Shown here: positions 19,069 to 26,129 of the stretch, one piece after another
Layout of the letters: every line of letters starts with the position of its first letter
Position numbering within the stretch: the first letter of the stretch is position 1
NCBI GenBank assembly: GCA_001657395.1
Contig: LYSY01000003.1
Location: 124,001 to 188,000, forward strand
Origin: Rhodospirillales bacterium BBD 1991-14
Lineage (GTDB): Bacteria; Pseudomonadota; Alphaproteobacteria; Kiloniellales; Kiloniellaceae
Direction of reading: 5' to 3'
DNA: 64,000 nt
Program-made: the position numbers and the translations under genes
The notes under the pieces: model-generated
The model's database searches: none
What the model saw: the letters and a program-made list of their open reading frames with translations, nothing else
Told to the model about the DNA's origin: nothing

Positions 19069-19426
19069 AGCGCGGGCTTTCCGGCGTTTGGTGTTGGCCT
19101 TGGGAGTGCCGGCGCCTTGAGGGCCGGCACTCGACTGTCCCGCCGTTTTGGGGTGGGGTCAAGGGAAGTGGGGTAAGCGAGGCTCGCCAGTCGCGCCCTT
19201 TACCTCTAGTACTATACTGTTGTGGAGAGACGAGGCCTTGGCAACGATTAGCTTGGAGCAAATGATCTGCGCGGCCAGGTGCTGCTCAATCGATCTTCTA
19301 TGAGCGGCAGCCAACAAAAAGACTTGCTCGGTCGCCTGGAAAGCTAGCTGATTTTCAGCGCCTTCAGTCCAGCGGGAAGCCACCAACGCTCAAAAATGGT
19401 CAGACACCAACCGTATGGCTTTCAAA
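19069..19426. other. Boundary region between putA and the AT-rich island
   Basis: 358 bases. The putA-proximal 100 bases are GC-rich; from about 19200 the composition drops toward that of the island. No gene, tRNA or clear attachment site was found. The sequence TAGTACTATACT near 19207 is the most AT-rich part and could hold a promoter. Confidence 0.5.
19104..19132. promoter_or_regulatory. Perfect palindrome upstream of putA
   Basis: Arms GAGTGCCGGC / GCCGGCACTC with a 9-base spacer, 36-64 bases before the putA ATG. No T run follows on either strand, so an operator or 5'-UTR hairpin is more likely than a terminator. Confidence 0.45.
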
Positions 19427-19954
19427 CTAACCCTCAAATAGGGCTTCAAGATACTTCGGCTTCGACTCTAAAAAGCTTCGTTCGAATTCCTCGCGCGCGT
19501 GCTTAAACTCACTAGACGCTTCTACGAACTCGCGCGCATCAATTGATCCGGTGAACCGTTCAGCGGCACCTCGCAACTCGATCATTGCATCTTGATAGCT
19601 ATCAAATTGAGGCTCAATCGCTGGGACTCTTGTTTGAAGAGCATGTGCATGCTGATTTAGAGTCAAAAGACTCTCTACCATTGCGTCTATCTCTCTTTGA
19701 TACTCCCCGGGCCTATCAGCAGCCCTGTTGAACAATGCTCTAATGCGCTGTTCAACTTCGTTGGCAGACTGGGCAGCCTGTAAATATTGCTGGTCAAGTT
19801 GAGCACGCGAGCCAGAAACATAACCTGCATAATCCTGGGCAAAGAACACGATCGTCCCGCCGAGCACGCCACCAACAGCGACAAGTGCACTGATTGCTTT
19901 CCAGCCAGCTCTCTTTATGTTTGACCATATGCTCATTCGTTCATCGCTTGGCAT
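19427..19954 (-). CDS. Small membrane-anchored helical protein of unknown function
   Basis: 175 residues. A basic N-terminal head (SNIKRAGWK) precedes one transmembrane segment at about 20-40, so the C-terminal 130 residues probably face the periplasm. They look mostly helical and charged (SANEVEQRIRALFNRAADRP, then EFKHAREEFERSFLES), with coiled-coil character. The ATG follows the upstream gene's TGA after a single base (TGACATG), implying translational coupling. Codon use is clearly AT-richer than that of putA. I do not recognise the family; MSIWSN at residue 7 is an alternative start. Confidence 0.7.
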   Translation of the reverse strand: MPSDERMSIWSNIKRAGWKAISALVAVGGVLGGTIVFFAQDYAGYVSGSRAQLDQQYLQAAQSANEVEQRIRALFNRAADRPGEYQREIDAMVESLLTLNQHAHALQTRVPAIEPQFDSYQDAMIELRGAAERFTGSIDAREFVEASSEFKHAREEFERSFLESKPKYLEALFEG

Positions 19955-19955
19955 G

Positions 19956-21095
19956 TCAGTTGCTATCTGAGTTGATTACTGCCCTAGGCTTCAACCCCGT
20001 ATTCGCTTCTACCTGCTTAGCGATCTCACAAGCCCTTACCCAATTGTCGACGCCAATCAGTTTCAGGAACTTGATTGTTGATGCCCTAACCTCAGCAACG
20101 CAAGGATCGTTGTCCGCGGAAGTCGCATTTCCAATTTTCAGACGATCTTGTTCTGCTGCGTCTACCGCGCTGGCACCCACGTTCAGTGCCAGAGCTAGTA
20201 ACGCTGACACGACAAGCGGAGTGACGCGTTTGGACAGAACCGAAATTGTGCCTGGCGAGTTGATGCTTGCCGTTAAATCGAGACTATAATCGCCTAAATC
20301 GGCGAACACCACATCATCGAGCCGGCTGGGCGAACCATCCCTGTCAAGCTGCATCAAATTGAACGCAACAAAATTTAAGAAAGCGTTGATCTTTAGATCA
20401 TCAGTCGATGTAAACTCTTCAGAAGAAGTCGTGATTCTAGTAGTATATTCGTCAGAAACGACATAGTTTCCATATGCTCTTTCATAGATTTTCTGACGTA
20501 GAGACTTCCTCAAGGTAACAAATGCATTTGGCTTCTGGATTATGTCGATAATCTCTCCACTGAGCTCTCCCTTTGGGAAGCTCGCCAGCCACCTAACTCG
20601 TCTGCCTATGAGTGCATCGCGTTCGTACTCATCAATGTGCCGCGAAACGTATTGAGCAGGCGATCCGGTGAGTTCTCCAAGCAATGTGCCCGCCACAAAT
20701 GCTTTCGGAGGAACCAAGACGAGATCGCCTCTTTTTGCTAACTCAAGATACCCTCTGCTTATTCTTACGAACTGCTGAACGCTACGCCGACGATGTTTGC
20801 TTAGTGCTGTGGATGGATAAGAACTGAGACTTCTTATTGGTCTCGCTTCGCCTCTTGCGCGTCCTCCCCGGTACCAGTTCCTCAGCGCAACTGACCGTAG
20901 AATTCTGCTTTCAAGGTCCTCGTGCTCGACAAGCGCCTTCTGTCGATCCAGATCTAGACCGGGAAGGTCGAGTAAAATTGTCGAATCATCAGCCACATAC
21001 TTATAAAGCTTGTACTGAGCTCCGGGCCTGACCACGAACACTTCGTGATCAGCGGGTAACATCCGCGTCAAAAGATCGACCGAGATAGCTGACAA
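19956..21095 (-). CDS. EVE/Mrr-N-like domain protein with a C-terminal membrane segment
   Basis: About 380 residues (395 if the GTG at 21143 is used; the numbering here counts from it). Residues 33-215 follow the layout of the PUA/EVE-like N-terminal domain of Mrr-type restriction proteins: VFVVRPG at the start, a linker, then GDLVLVPPK (139-147), LLGELTG and RRVRWLASFPKGELS (181-195). A transmembrane stretch VTPLVVSALLALALNVGAS is at 307-325, followed by a soluble tail with two cysteines. No endonuclease motif is evident. The TTG at 21095 is preferred because AGGGGGG lies five bases upstream; ATG 21062 is another option. The gene is AT-rich and coupled to the downstream small membrane gene. 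A role in defence is inference from the fold and the island context. Confidence 0.65.
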   Translation of the reverse strand: MSAISVDLLTRMLPADHEVFVVRPGAQYKLYKYVADDSTILLDLPGLDLDRQKALVEHEDLESRILRSVALRNWYRGGRARGEARPIRSLSSYPSTALSKHRRRSVQQFVRISRGYLELAKRGDLVLVPPKAFVAGTLLGELTGSPAQYVSRHIDEYERDALIGRRVRWLASFPKGELSGEIIDIIQKPNAFVTLRKSLRQKIYERAYGNYVVSDEYTTRITTSSEEFTSTDDLKINAFLNFVAFNLMQLDRDGSPSRLDDVVFADLGDYSLDLTASINSPGTISVLSKRVTPLVVSALLALALNVGASAVDAAEQDRLKIGNATSADNDPCVAEVRASTIKFLKLIGVDNWVRACEIAKQVEANTGLKPRAVINSDSN

Positions 21096-21143
21096 GATAC
21101 CCCCCCTAGAACTAGTGCCTTTTTTCAAAGGCGGAGAAAACAC

Positions 21144-21383
21144 CTACGCTATATAATCCGCCGTTGAATTTCTCGCCAGGATAGCATTAGCCGGTCATAA
21201 TGCCGCAAGCTTTTTCAAGTTACGCGGTTCTTGTCATCTACCTCTGCCAAAAAAACTATCTGATATAGAGTATGTAATGTAAATGACATAGCATCTTACT
21301 ATGAAATTAATATCAAAATATATAATATAATATTGTATAGCTACCGCCGCTCAAAAGTAATCGGCCATAATTCAAAGAATTCG
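21144..21383. other. Strongly AT-rich intergenic stretch
   Basis: 240 bases at the head of the island, including ATATATAATATAATATTG around 21319-21337. Composition is unlike anything else in the window. It probably contains the promoter of the coupled pair; no gene is seen. Confidence 0.6.
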
Positions 21384-21620
21384 TCATTGTATCCGCACAC
21401 CCGGGCCGCCGCCGTTTTCTGGGATGAAGCGGATGCCGGCGGCCTCCAGCGTGGCCTGGAGTTTCTTGAGGGTCGTCAGCCGGATTGCGAGGAGACCGTT
21501 GCCGGACTCAAGGCGCTTGATGGTGGGCACCGAAAGACCGCTGCGCTCCGCCAGTTCCCGCTGTGACCAGGCGAGCATGGCCCGCGCACCTCGAAGCTGT
21601 TGAGCCGTTGATAGCCCCAT
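21384..21620 (-). CDS. Small Xre-type helix-turn-helix regulator (pair 1, minus)
   Basis: 78 residues, essentially one HTH domain: LRGARAMLAWSQRELAERSG and LSVPTIKRLESGNG, ending in EAAGIRFIPENGGGPGVRI, the tail common to short Xre proteins. It faces a second Xre gene at 21898 and is homologous in layout to the pair at 44338/44735. ATG 21620 is preferred to the TTG at 21629. Confidence 0.8.
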   Translation of the reverse strand: MGLSTAQQLRGARAMLAWSQRELAERSGLSVPTIKRLESGNGLLAIRLTTLKKLQATLEAAGIRFIPENGGGPGVRIQ

Positions 21621-21633
21621 AGATAACAAAATG

Positions 21634-21667
21634 ATCCCTTAGGGATTGATTCGAGACTTTTAAGTCT
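21634..21667. promoter_or_regulatory. Candidate operators between Xre pair 1
   Basis: Two perfect palindromes: ATCCCT-T-AGGGAT at 21634-21646 and AGACTT-TT-AAGTCT at 21654-21667, directly upstream of the minus-strand Xre start. They are plausible binding sites of one or both regulators. Confidence 0.5.
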
Positions 21668-21722
21668 ATATAACTTTGATATCTCGATTCTACCTCCGGG
21701 CGCAATGGTGGCCGGAGGCCCA

Positions 21723-21790
21723 GCGGCGCGAGGGGGTGTTGGCGCACCCGCCCCGCGCCTGACCGCAACCCGACTGTTAGGAGTCAGGTC
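21723..21790 (+). promoter_or_regulatory. Conserved 68-base leader with RBS-sequestering hairpin (copy 1)
   Basis: This block is homologous over its whole length to 44667-44734. Its 3' half can fold with CCTGAC (21758-21763) pairing to GTCAGG (21783-21788), burying the GGAG that would serve as ribosome-binding site two bases before an ATG at 21791. Confidence 0.55.
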
Positions 21791-21901
21791 ATGGCTGTTT
21801 TCATCCCTATCACGGATTCGCCGCGCCTTCACGGCGGCGGCCCTGGCGCGGAGGCGTCGCGCGGCGGCGGCCGGATGTTGAGGCGTCGGGGGGCGGCATG
21901 A
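21791..21901 (+). pseudogene. 36-codon leader ORF, likely a frameshifted N-terminus of the adjacent Xre gene
   Basis: It begins MAVFIPITDSPRLHGG at the position where the paralogous gene at 44735 has its start, reads to a TGA, and overlaps the next ATG as ATGA. In the paralogue the same start reads directly into the HTH. This copy is out of frame with its HTH, so it is either a decayed N-terminus or a coupled leader peptide. Confidence 0.4.
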
Positions 21902-22242
21902 GCGGGGCGCCGCCTGACAACGGCCCGGGGTCAGGCGAGCCCCCGGCGCCGATCCTCACCCCCGCGCAGTGCCGGGCGGCGCGCGCCCTGTTGTGGTGGA
22001 GCCAGGCGGAGCTCGCCGCCCGCAGCGCGGTCAGCAGCGTCACCATCCGCAACTTCGAACGCGGCCGCAGCAGCCTGAGGGCCGCCACCGCCCGGCTGCT
22101 GCGCCTGACCCTGGAGCGGGCGGGGGTCGCGCTGATCGATGGGGTGGGGGTTGGCGACATGCGGGGCCCGGAAAGACCGGAAGGTCGGGAGCCCAGCGGG
22201 CCCGGCGCGCGGCTGACCGGGGCTGAAACCTTCAGGACGTGA
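21898..22242 (+). CDS. Xre-type helix-turn-helix regulator (pair 1, plus)
   Basis: 114 residues. A flexible Pro/Gly-rich head is followed by QCRAARALLWWSQAELAARS and SSVTIRNFERGRSSLR, an HTH almost identical in pattern to the 44735 gene. The Gly/Pro-rich tail after residue 80 is low complexity and ends where a family-B repeat begins. Translation probably couples to the short upstream ORF through ATGA. Targets are unknown; autoregulation is likely. Confidence 0.75.
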   Translation: MSGAPPDNGPGSGEPPAPILTPAQCRAARALLWWSQAELAARSAVSSVTIRNFERGRSSLRAATARLLRLTLERAGVALIDGVGVGDMRGPERPEGREPSGPGARLTGAETFRT

Positions 22243-22256
22243 GCGGGGAAGAAAAG

Positions 22257-22469
22257 CCCCCTCACCCTCCCGCTGACGCGGGACGTTGGTCTCCCCCTCA
22301 CCCTCCCGCTTTGCGGGCCCCTCCCTCTCCCTCGAGGGGAGAGGGGAACAAGAGGGCGCCGAGCTACAAAACCCCTCTCCCCTTCTCCCCGCCCCTCTCC
22401 CCTTGTGGGAGAGGGTTGCGCAGGCTTGGCGAGCACAGCGAGCTTAGCCGGAGCTGGGTGAGGGGGACT
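22257..22469 (+). repeat. Family-B repeat element (full length)
   Basis: It starts CCCCCTCACCC and ends GGGTGAGGGGGA, giving terminal inverted repeats. Inside are CTCCC/GGGAG hairpins and the right-end core TTGCGCAGGCTTGGCGAGC followed by CTTAGCCGGAGCTGGG. It sits immediately after an Xre gene. Confidence 0.8.
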
Positions 22470-22524
22470 TGCGGTGGCGCCGAGCGGTGCTCTTCCCCGA
22501 CCGGGGGTCACCCCCACAAGGCGT

Positions 22525-22810
22525 TCACCCCCACCCCACCCTCCCCCATCAAGGGGGAGGGAGAACAAGGAAGGCTTCGCCCCGTCGTCTTGTCCCTCTT
22601 CCCCCCACCCTCCCGCTTTGCGGGACATGATCTCCCCCTCACCCTCCCGCTTTGCGGGCCCCTCCCTCTCCCCGCTGGGGAGAGGGGAACAAGAAGGCGC
22701 CGAGCGACTGGGTCCCTCTCCCCACCTCCCTGTCCCTCTCCCCTGGCGGGAGAGGGTTGCGCAGGCTTGGCGAGCGCAGCGAGCTTAGCCGGAGCTGGGT
22801 GAGGGGGACT
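22525..22810 (+). repeat. Family-B repeat element plus a short fragment
   Basis: 22525-22565 is a short fragment (ACCCTCCCCCATCAAGGGGG hairpin). 22601-22810 is a near full-length copy with the left-end block duplicated (two CACCCTCCCGCTTTGCGGG units) and the same right-end core as 22257-22469. Confidence 0.8.
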
Positions 22811-22865
22811 TGCGGCGGCGGGGCGTGAGGTGTCGGCTGAGGCAGGTGTGAAGTGGAGACATCAG

Positions 22866-23000
22866 CCCCCTCACCCTCCCGCTGCGCGGGCCCCTCCCTC
22901 TCCCGCGAGGGGAGAGGGGACAACACCAGCGCCAACGGCGAAATCCTCTCCCCACTTTTCGAACCCTCTCCCCACCTTTCGCCGCCCTGGCGAGAGGTCC
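22866..23000 (+). repeat. Family-B repeat, decayed right end
   Basis: A good left end (CCCCCTCACCCTCCCGC, then a GGGAGAGGGG hairpin) is followed by degenerate CCTCTCCCCAC blocks without the right-end core. With the two copies upstream it makes about 740 bases of repeat DNA between an Xre gene and the amino-acid binding-protein gene; no gene lies here. Confidence 0.7.
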
Positions 23001-23139
23001 GCTTGGCGCGGCCGGGGGCGAGTGCAGGCCGGCATTACAGGCTTGGCGATCCATGGACAGCCCCGCCAAGCCCCTCTAGTCTGTCCGGTCGCAAGAACGA
23101 TCTGCGCGCGAACACGCGCAAATGAGAAAGGGGAAGCAG

Positions 23140-24009
23140 ATGGGAAGTTGGATGAAGAGCCCGGGCATGAAGATCCGGGGCATGAAGACCCTGGCGGCGG
23201 CCGCCGCAGTGGCGGTGCTGGCGGCGGGGATCGGCGCCGGGGCGGGACCGGCCTCTGCCGACGTCATCGCGGAGGTGAAGGAACGCGGCAAGCTGATCGT
23301 CGGGGTGAAGGCGGACTACGCGCCCTACGGCTTCCTCGACAGCAGCGGCAAGATCGTCGGCATCGAGCCCGACCTGGCGCAGGACGTCGCCGACGTGCTG
23401 GGCGTCGAGCTGGAGCTGGTGCCGGTGGTCTCGTCCAACCGCATGCAGTTCCTCGAGCAGGGCAAGATCGACCTGATGATCGCCACCATGACCGACCGCA
23501 ACGACCGGCGCGAGGTGGTGCAGATCGTCGACCCGAACTACTACTCCTCCGGCACCAACATCCTCACCAAGGGCAACTTCGCCAACTGGGAGGACCTGAA
23601 GGGCGCGCCGGTCTGCGGCATTCAGGGCGCCTTCTACAACCGCAAGACCTCCGAGGACTTCGGCGCCACCATCGTCGCCTTCAAGGGCACGGCCGAAGCG
23701 CTGACGGCGCTGAAGCAGAACCGCTGCGTCGCCTTCGTCTATGACGACAGCTTCATCGTCTCGCGCCTCGGCGATGCCGATTGGGAAGGCTGGGCGATGC
23801 CGCTGCCGACCATCGACGACGCCCCCTGGGGCCTGGCGGTGAAGAAGGGCGAGGACGCCTTTGCCAAGATGATGTCGGGCATGATCGTCGACTGGCACAT
23901 GTCCGGCCGCATCCTGGAGCTGGAGGCCAAGTACGGCCTGGAGCAGACGCCCTTCGCCAAGAAGATGCACGCCGCCTTCCGCGACTTCAATCCGTCGATC
24001 GAGCGGTAG
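23140..24009 (+). CDS. Amino-acid ABC transporter substrate-binding protein
   Basis: 289 residues. The signal peptide (MKTLAAAAAVAVLAAG, then GPASA) precedes a SBP_bac_3-type domain: VKERGKLIVGVKADYAPYGF, GIEPDLAQDVADVLGVELEL, NRMQFLEQGKIDLMIATMTD. Such proteins bind a polar or dicarboxylic amino acid in the periplasm. ATG 23140 is chosen for the AAAGGGGAAG before it; an ATG lies 18 bases upstream. It is the first gene of a four-gene uptake system with 24210, 24953 and 26130. Confidence 0.9.
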   Translation: MGSWMKSPGMKIRGMKTLAAAAAVAVLAAGIGAGAGPASADVIAEVKERGKLIVGVKADYAPYGFLDSSGKIVGIEPDLAQDVADVLGVELELVPVVSSNRMQFLEQGKIDLMIATMTDRNDRREVVQIVDPNYYSSGTNILTKGNFANWEDLKGAPVCGIQGAFYNRKTSEDFGATIVAFKGTAEALTALKQNRCVAFVYDDSFIVSRLGDADWEGWAMPLPTIDDAPWGLAVKKGEDAFAKMMSGMIVDWHMSGRILELEAKYGLEQTPFAKKMHAAFRDFNPSIER

Positions 24010-24022
24010 GACTCTCCAAGGC

Positions 24023-24150
24023 TGTCACCCTCGGGCTTGACCCGAGGGTCCATGGTGCAATGGCCCGGGACCCCCGTCGGGAGTCGGCTTTCCGGGTTCC
24101 GGGTCTGCATCGGGAATGGATGCTCGGGTCAAGCCCGAGCATGACGGCGG
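24023..24150. repeat. Palindromic intergenic repeat, family C
   Basis: Outer arms CTCGGGCTTGACCCGAGGGT and ATGCTCGGGTCAAGCCCGAG are inverted with respect to each other and each is itself a hairpin; between them lies a GC-rich spacer with further pairing (CCCGTCGGGAG). This resembles a repeat type widespread in Alphaproteobacteria. It separates the binding-protein gene from the first permease gene. Confidence 0.75.
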
Positions 24151-24209
24151 TAGAAAGAATGTGCCCCTCCACCGCAAAGCGGAGGGGGTAAGAAACAAAG
24201 GGCCGCCAG

Positions 24210-24953
24210 GTGGAAGCCGTCTACGAGTGGTTCCGGGTCTTCTACCAGGACACCGGGATCAACCTCACCTTCGTCTACGATTCCTTCGACCGCAACCGGC
24301 TGGTCGACGGCTTCTTCATGACGGTCTGGCTGTCGCTGATCTGCCTCGTGCTGTCGGTGGTGATCGGCATCGTCGGCGCCTGGGCCCAGGGCGCGCGCTC
24401 GGCCCTCGTGCGCCGCGGCGTCACCGCCTATATCGAATTCTTCCGCAACACCCCGCCGCTGGTGCAGCTCTACTTCTTCTACTTCGCCATCGGCTCGATC
24501 CTGCCGACCACCACCAACCGCTTCGGCCTGGAAGAACCGATCCTCGACAGCTTCGCCTGGGCGGTGATCTCGCTGTCGTTCTTCGCCGGCGCCTTCAACG
24601 TGGAGATCTTCCGCTCCGGCGTCGAGGCGGTGCCGGAGTCCACCAAGGAGGCGGCGGAGGCGCTGGGCTACACCCGGCTGCAGACCTATCTCTACATCGT
24701 CCTGCCACTGGCCTTCCGCGTCTGCCTGCCGGCCCTCAACAACAACCTGGTGAACCTGGTGAAGACCACCACGCTGGCCTATGCCATCGCGGTGCCCGAG
24801 ATGCTCTACATGGCCAACCAGATCTGGTCCGATTCGGTGAACGTGCCGGAGATGATGACCTTCCTGCTGGTCGCCTATGTCTTCCTGGTGGGCGTGCTGG
24901 TCTGGTTCATGCACAGGTGGGAGCGGGCGATGCGGCTGCCCGGGTTCGGCTGA
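24210..24953 (+). CDS. Amino-acid ABC transporter permease (HisM/GltJ type)
   Basis: 247 residues, several membrane spans. FFRNTPPLVQLYFFYFAIGS and the cytoplasmic EAA loop EAAEALGYTRLQTYLYIVLP are diagnostic of polar amino-acid permeases. The start is GTG at 24210. The stop overlaps the next gene's start as TGATG, so the two permeases form a coupled heterodimer. Confidence 0.9.
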   Translation: MEAVYEWFRVFYQDTGINLTFVYDSFDRNRLVDGFFMTVWLSLICLVLSVVIGIVGAWAQGARSALVRRGVTAYIEFFRNTPPLVQLYFFYFAIGSILPTTTNRFGLEEPILDSFAWAVISLSFFAGAFNVEIFRSGVEAVPESTKEAAEALGYTRLQTYLYIVLPLAFRVCLPALNNNLVNLVKTTTLAYAIAVPEMLYMANQIWSDSVNVPEMMTFLLVAYVFLVGVLVWFMHRWERAMRLPGFG

Positions 24954-25864
24954 TGGCACGGGCGAAGCAGAATTCCGTGTCGACCCGGACTCCCGTATTG
25001 CAGGGCGGCACCGACCTGCCGGTGCTGCTGCCGGCCGCCGAACGCCTGGCTGCCCTGGCGAAGAAGGAACGCGCCGCCGGCGCGCCGCTGCCGCGCCTGC
25101 GCGCCCGCCACGGTCTCTGGCTGCTCGCCGTGCTGCTGCTCTCCGCCGGCGTCGCCGAGGCGCAAGGGGCCGTGGCGGAAAAGGAGAGCGCCCTCAGCGC
25201 GCTGCTCAAGTGGCTGCCGGTGCTGCTCGAAGGCTTCGTCTTCAACATCGCCATCTCCTTCCTCGCCATGGCCATCGGCACCGCCGTCGGCGCGGCCCTC
25301 GGCCTCATGCAGATCTCCCTCATGGCGCCGGTGCGCAGCGGCTCCTGGGTGGTGACCCAGTTCTTCCGCAACGCGCCCTGGCTGGTGCTGCTGTTCTTCT
25401 GCATGTTCCTGCTGCCCTTCGAGTTCGACCTCGGCTTCGCCGTCGTCCCCTTCCCCGACTGGGTGAAGGCGACCATCGGCCTGGCCCTGCCGGTCATGGC
25501 CAACGTCTCGGAGATCGTGCGCGGCGCCGTGCGCTCGCTGCCCTCCGGACAGTGGGAAGCCGCCGAGTCTCTCGCCTTCACCCGGCGCCAGACGCTCTGG
25601 GAGATCATCCTGCCGCAGTGCGTGAAGCGCATGCTGCCGCCCTGGATGAATCTCTATGCCATCCTCACCATGGCCACGGTGCTGGCCTCCATCGTCGGCG
25701 TTTCGGAGATGATGACCCAGACCGGCCGTGCGCTGGCCGCCGAGAACCGCCCGGAGCTGCTGATCCCCTTCTACAGCTTTGTGCTGATCTGTTTCTTCGC
25801 CTACTGCTACCCCATCGCCCTGGCCACCCGCCGCCTGGAGCGGCGCTATCAGGTGAAGCTGTGA
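24953..25864 (+). CDS. Amino-acid ABC transporter permease (HisQ/GltK type)
   Basis: 303 residues. A 50-residue hydrophilic N-terminal extension precedes a hydrophobic segment and the permease core (FFRNAPWLVLLFFCMFLLPF; EAA loop WEAAESLAFTRRQTLWEIIL). The ATG overlaps the previous stop by one base. The extension is longer than in most family members. A family-B repeat begins seven bases after the stop, between it and the ATPase gene. Confidence 0.9.
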   Translation: MARAKQNSVSTRTPVLQGGTDLPVLLPAAERLAALAKKERAAGAPLPRLRARHGLWLLAVLLLSAGVAEAQGAVAEKESALSALLKWLPVLLEGFVFNIAISFLAMAIGTAVGAALGLMQISLMAPVRSGSWVVTQFFRNAPWLVLLFFCMFLLPFEFDLGFAVVPFPDWVKATIGLALPVMANVSEIVRGAVRSLPSGQWEAAESLAFTRRQTLWEIILPQCVKRMLPPWMNLYAILTMATVLASIVGVSEMMTQTGRALAAENRPELLIPFYSFVLICFFAYCYPIALATRRLERRYQVKL

Positions 25865-25870
25865 TGGCAA

Positions 25871-26064
25871 TCTCCCTCTCACCCTCCCGCTCGCGCGGGA
25901 CGCTGTCTTCCCCCTCACCCTCCCGCTCGCGCGGGACGCTGTCTTCCCCCTCACCCTCCCGCTCGCGCGGGCCCCTCCCTCTCCCACGAGGGGAGAGGGA
26001 AGCGACGACCGGGCCGATGCAGTCCCCCTCTCCCTTGATGGGAGAGGGTCGGGGTGAGGGTGAC
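25871..26064 (+). repeat. Family-B repeat with a triplicated left end
   Basis: Three head-to-tail copies of about 36 bases (CACCCTCCCGCTCGCGCGGG plus a GACGCTGTCTTCCCC linker) precede the usual CCCTCTCCC hairpins and a GGGTGAGGGTGA right end. It lies inside the transporter operon. Confidence 0.8.
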
Positions 26065-26129
26065 TTGCGATATCAGTTGAAAAGACTTCGGCATCCAAGC
26101 TTCGCCGTTCCGAATCCGAAAGACCGCCC

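Noticed and set aside
15841-19176. A 1111-codon open frame antisense to putA
   Set aside because: Same reason: PutA is unambiguous on the other strand.
19956-21143. A complete Mrr restriction endonuclease
   Set aside because: Only the N-terminal EVE/PUA-like pattern is present; no PD-(D/E)XK or QxK motif is seen after residue 215, where a membrane segment is found instead.
22257-23120. Coding regions in the repeat cluster
   Set aside because: Open frames here are Pro/Ser/Arg-rich translations of the CCCTCTCC repeats on both strands and share no homology with each other beyond the DNA repeat.
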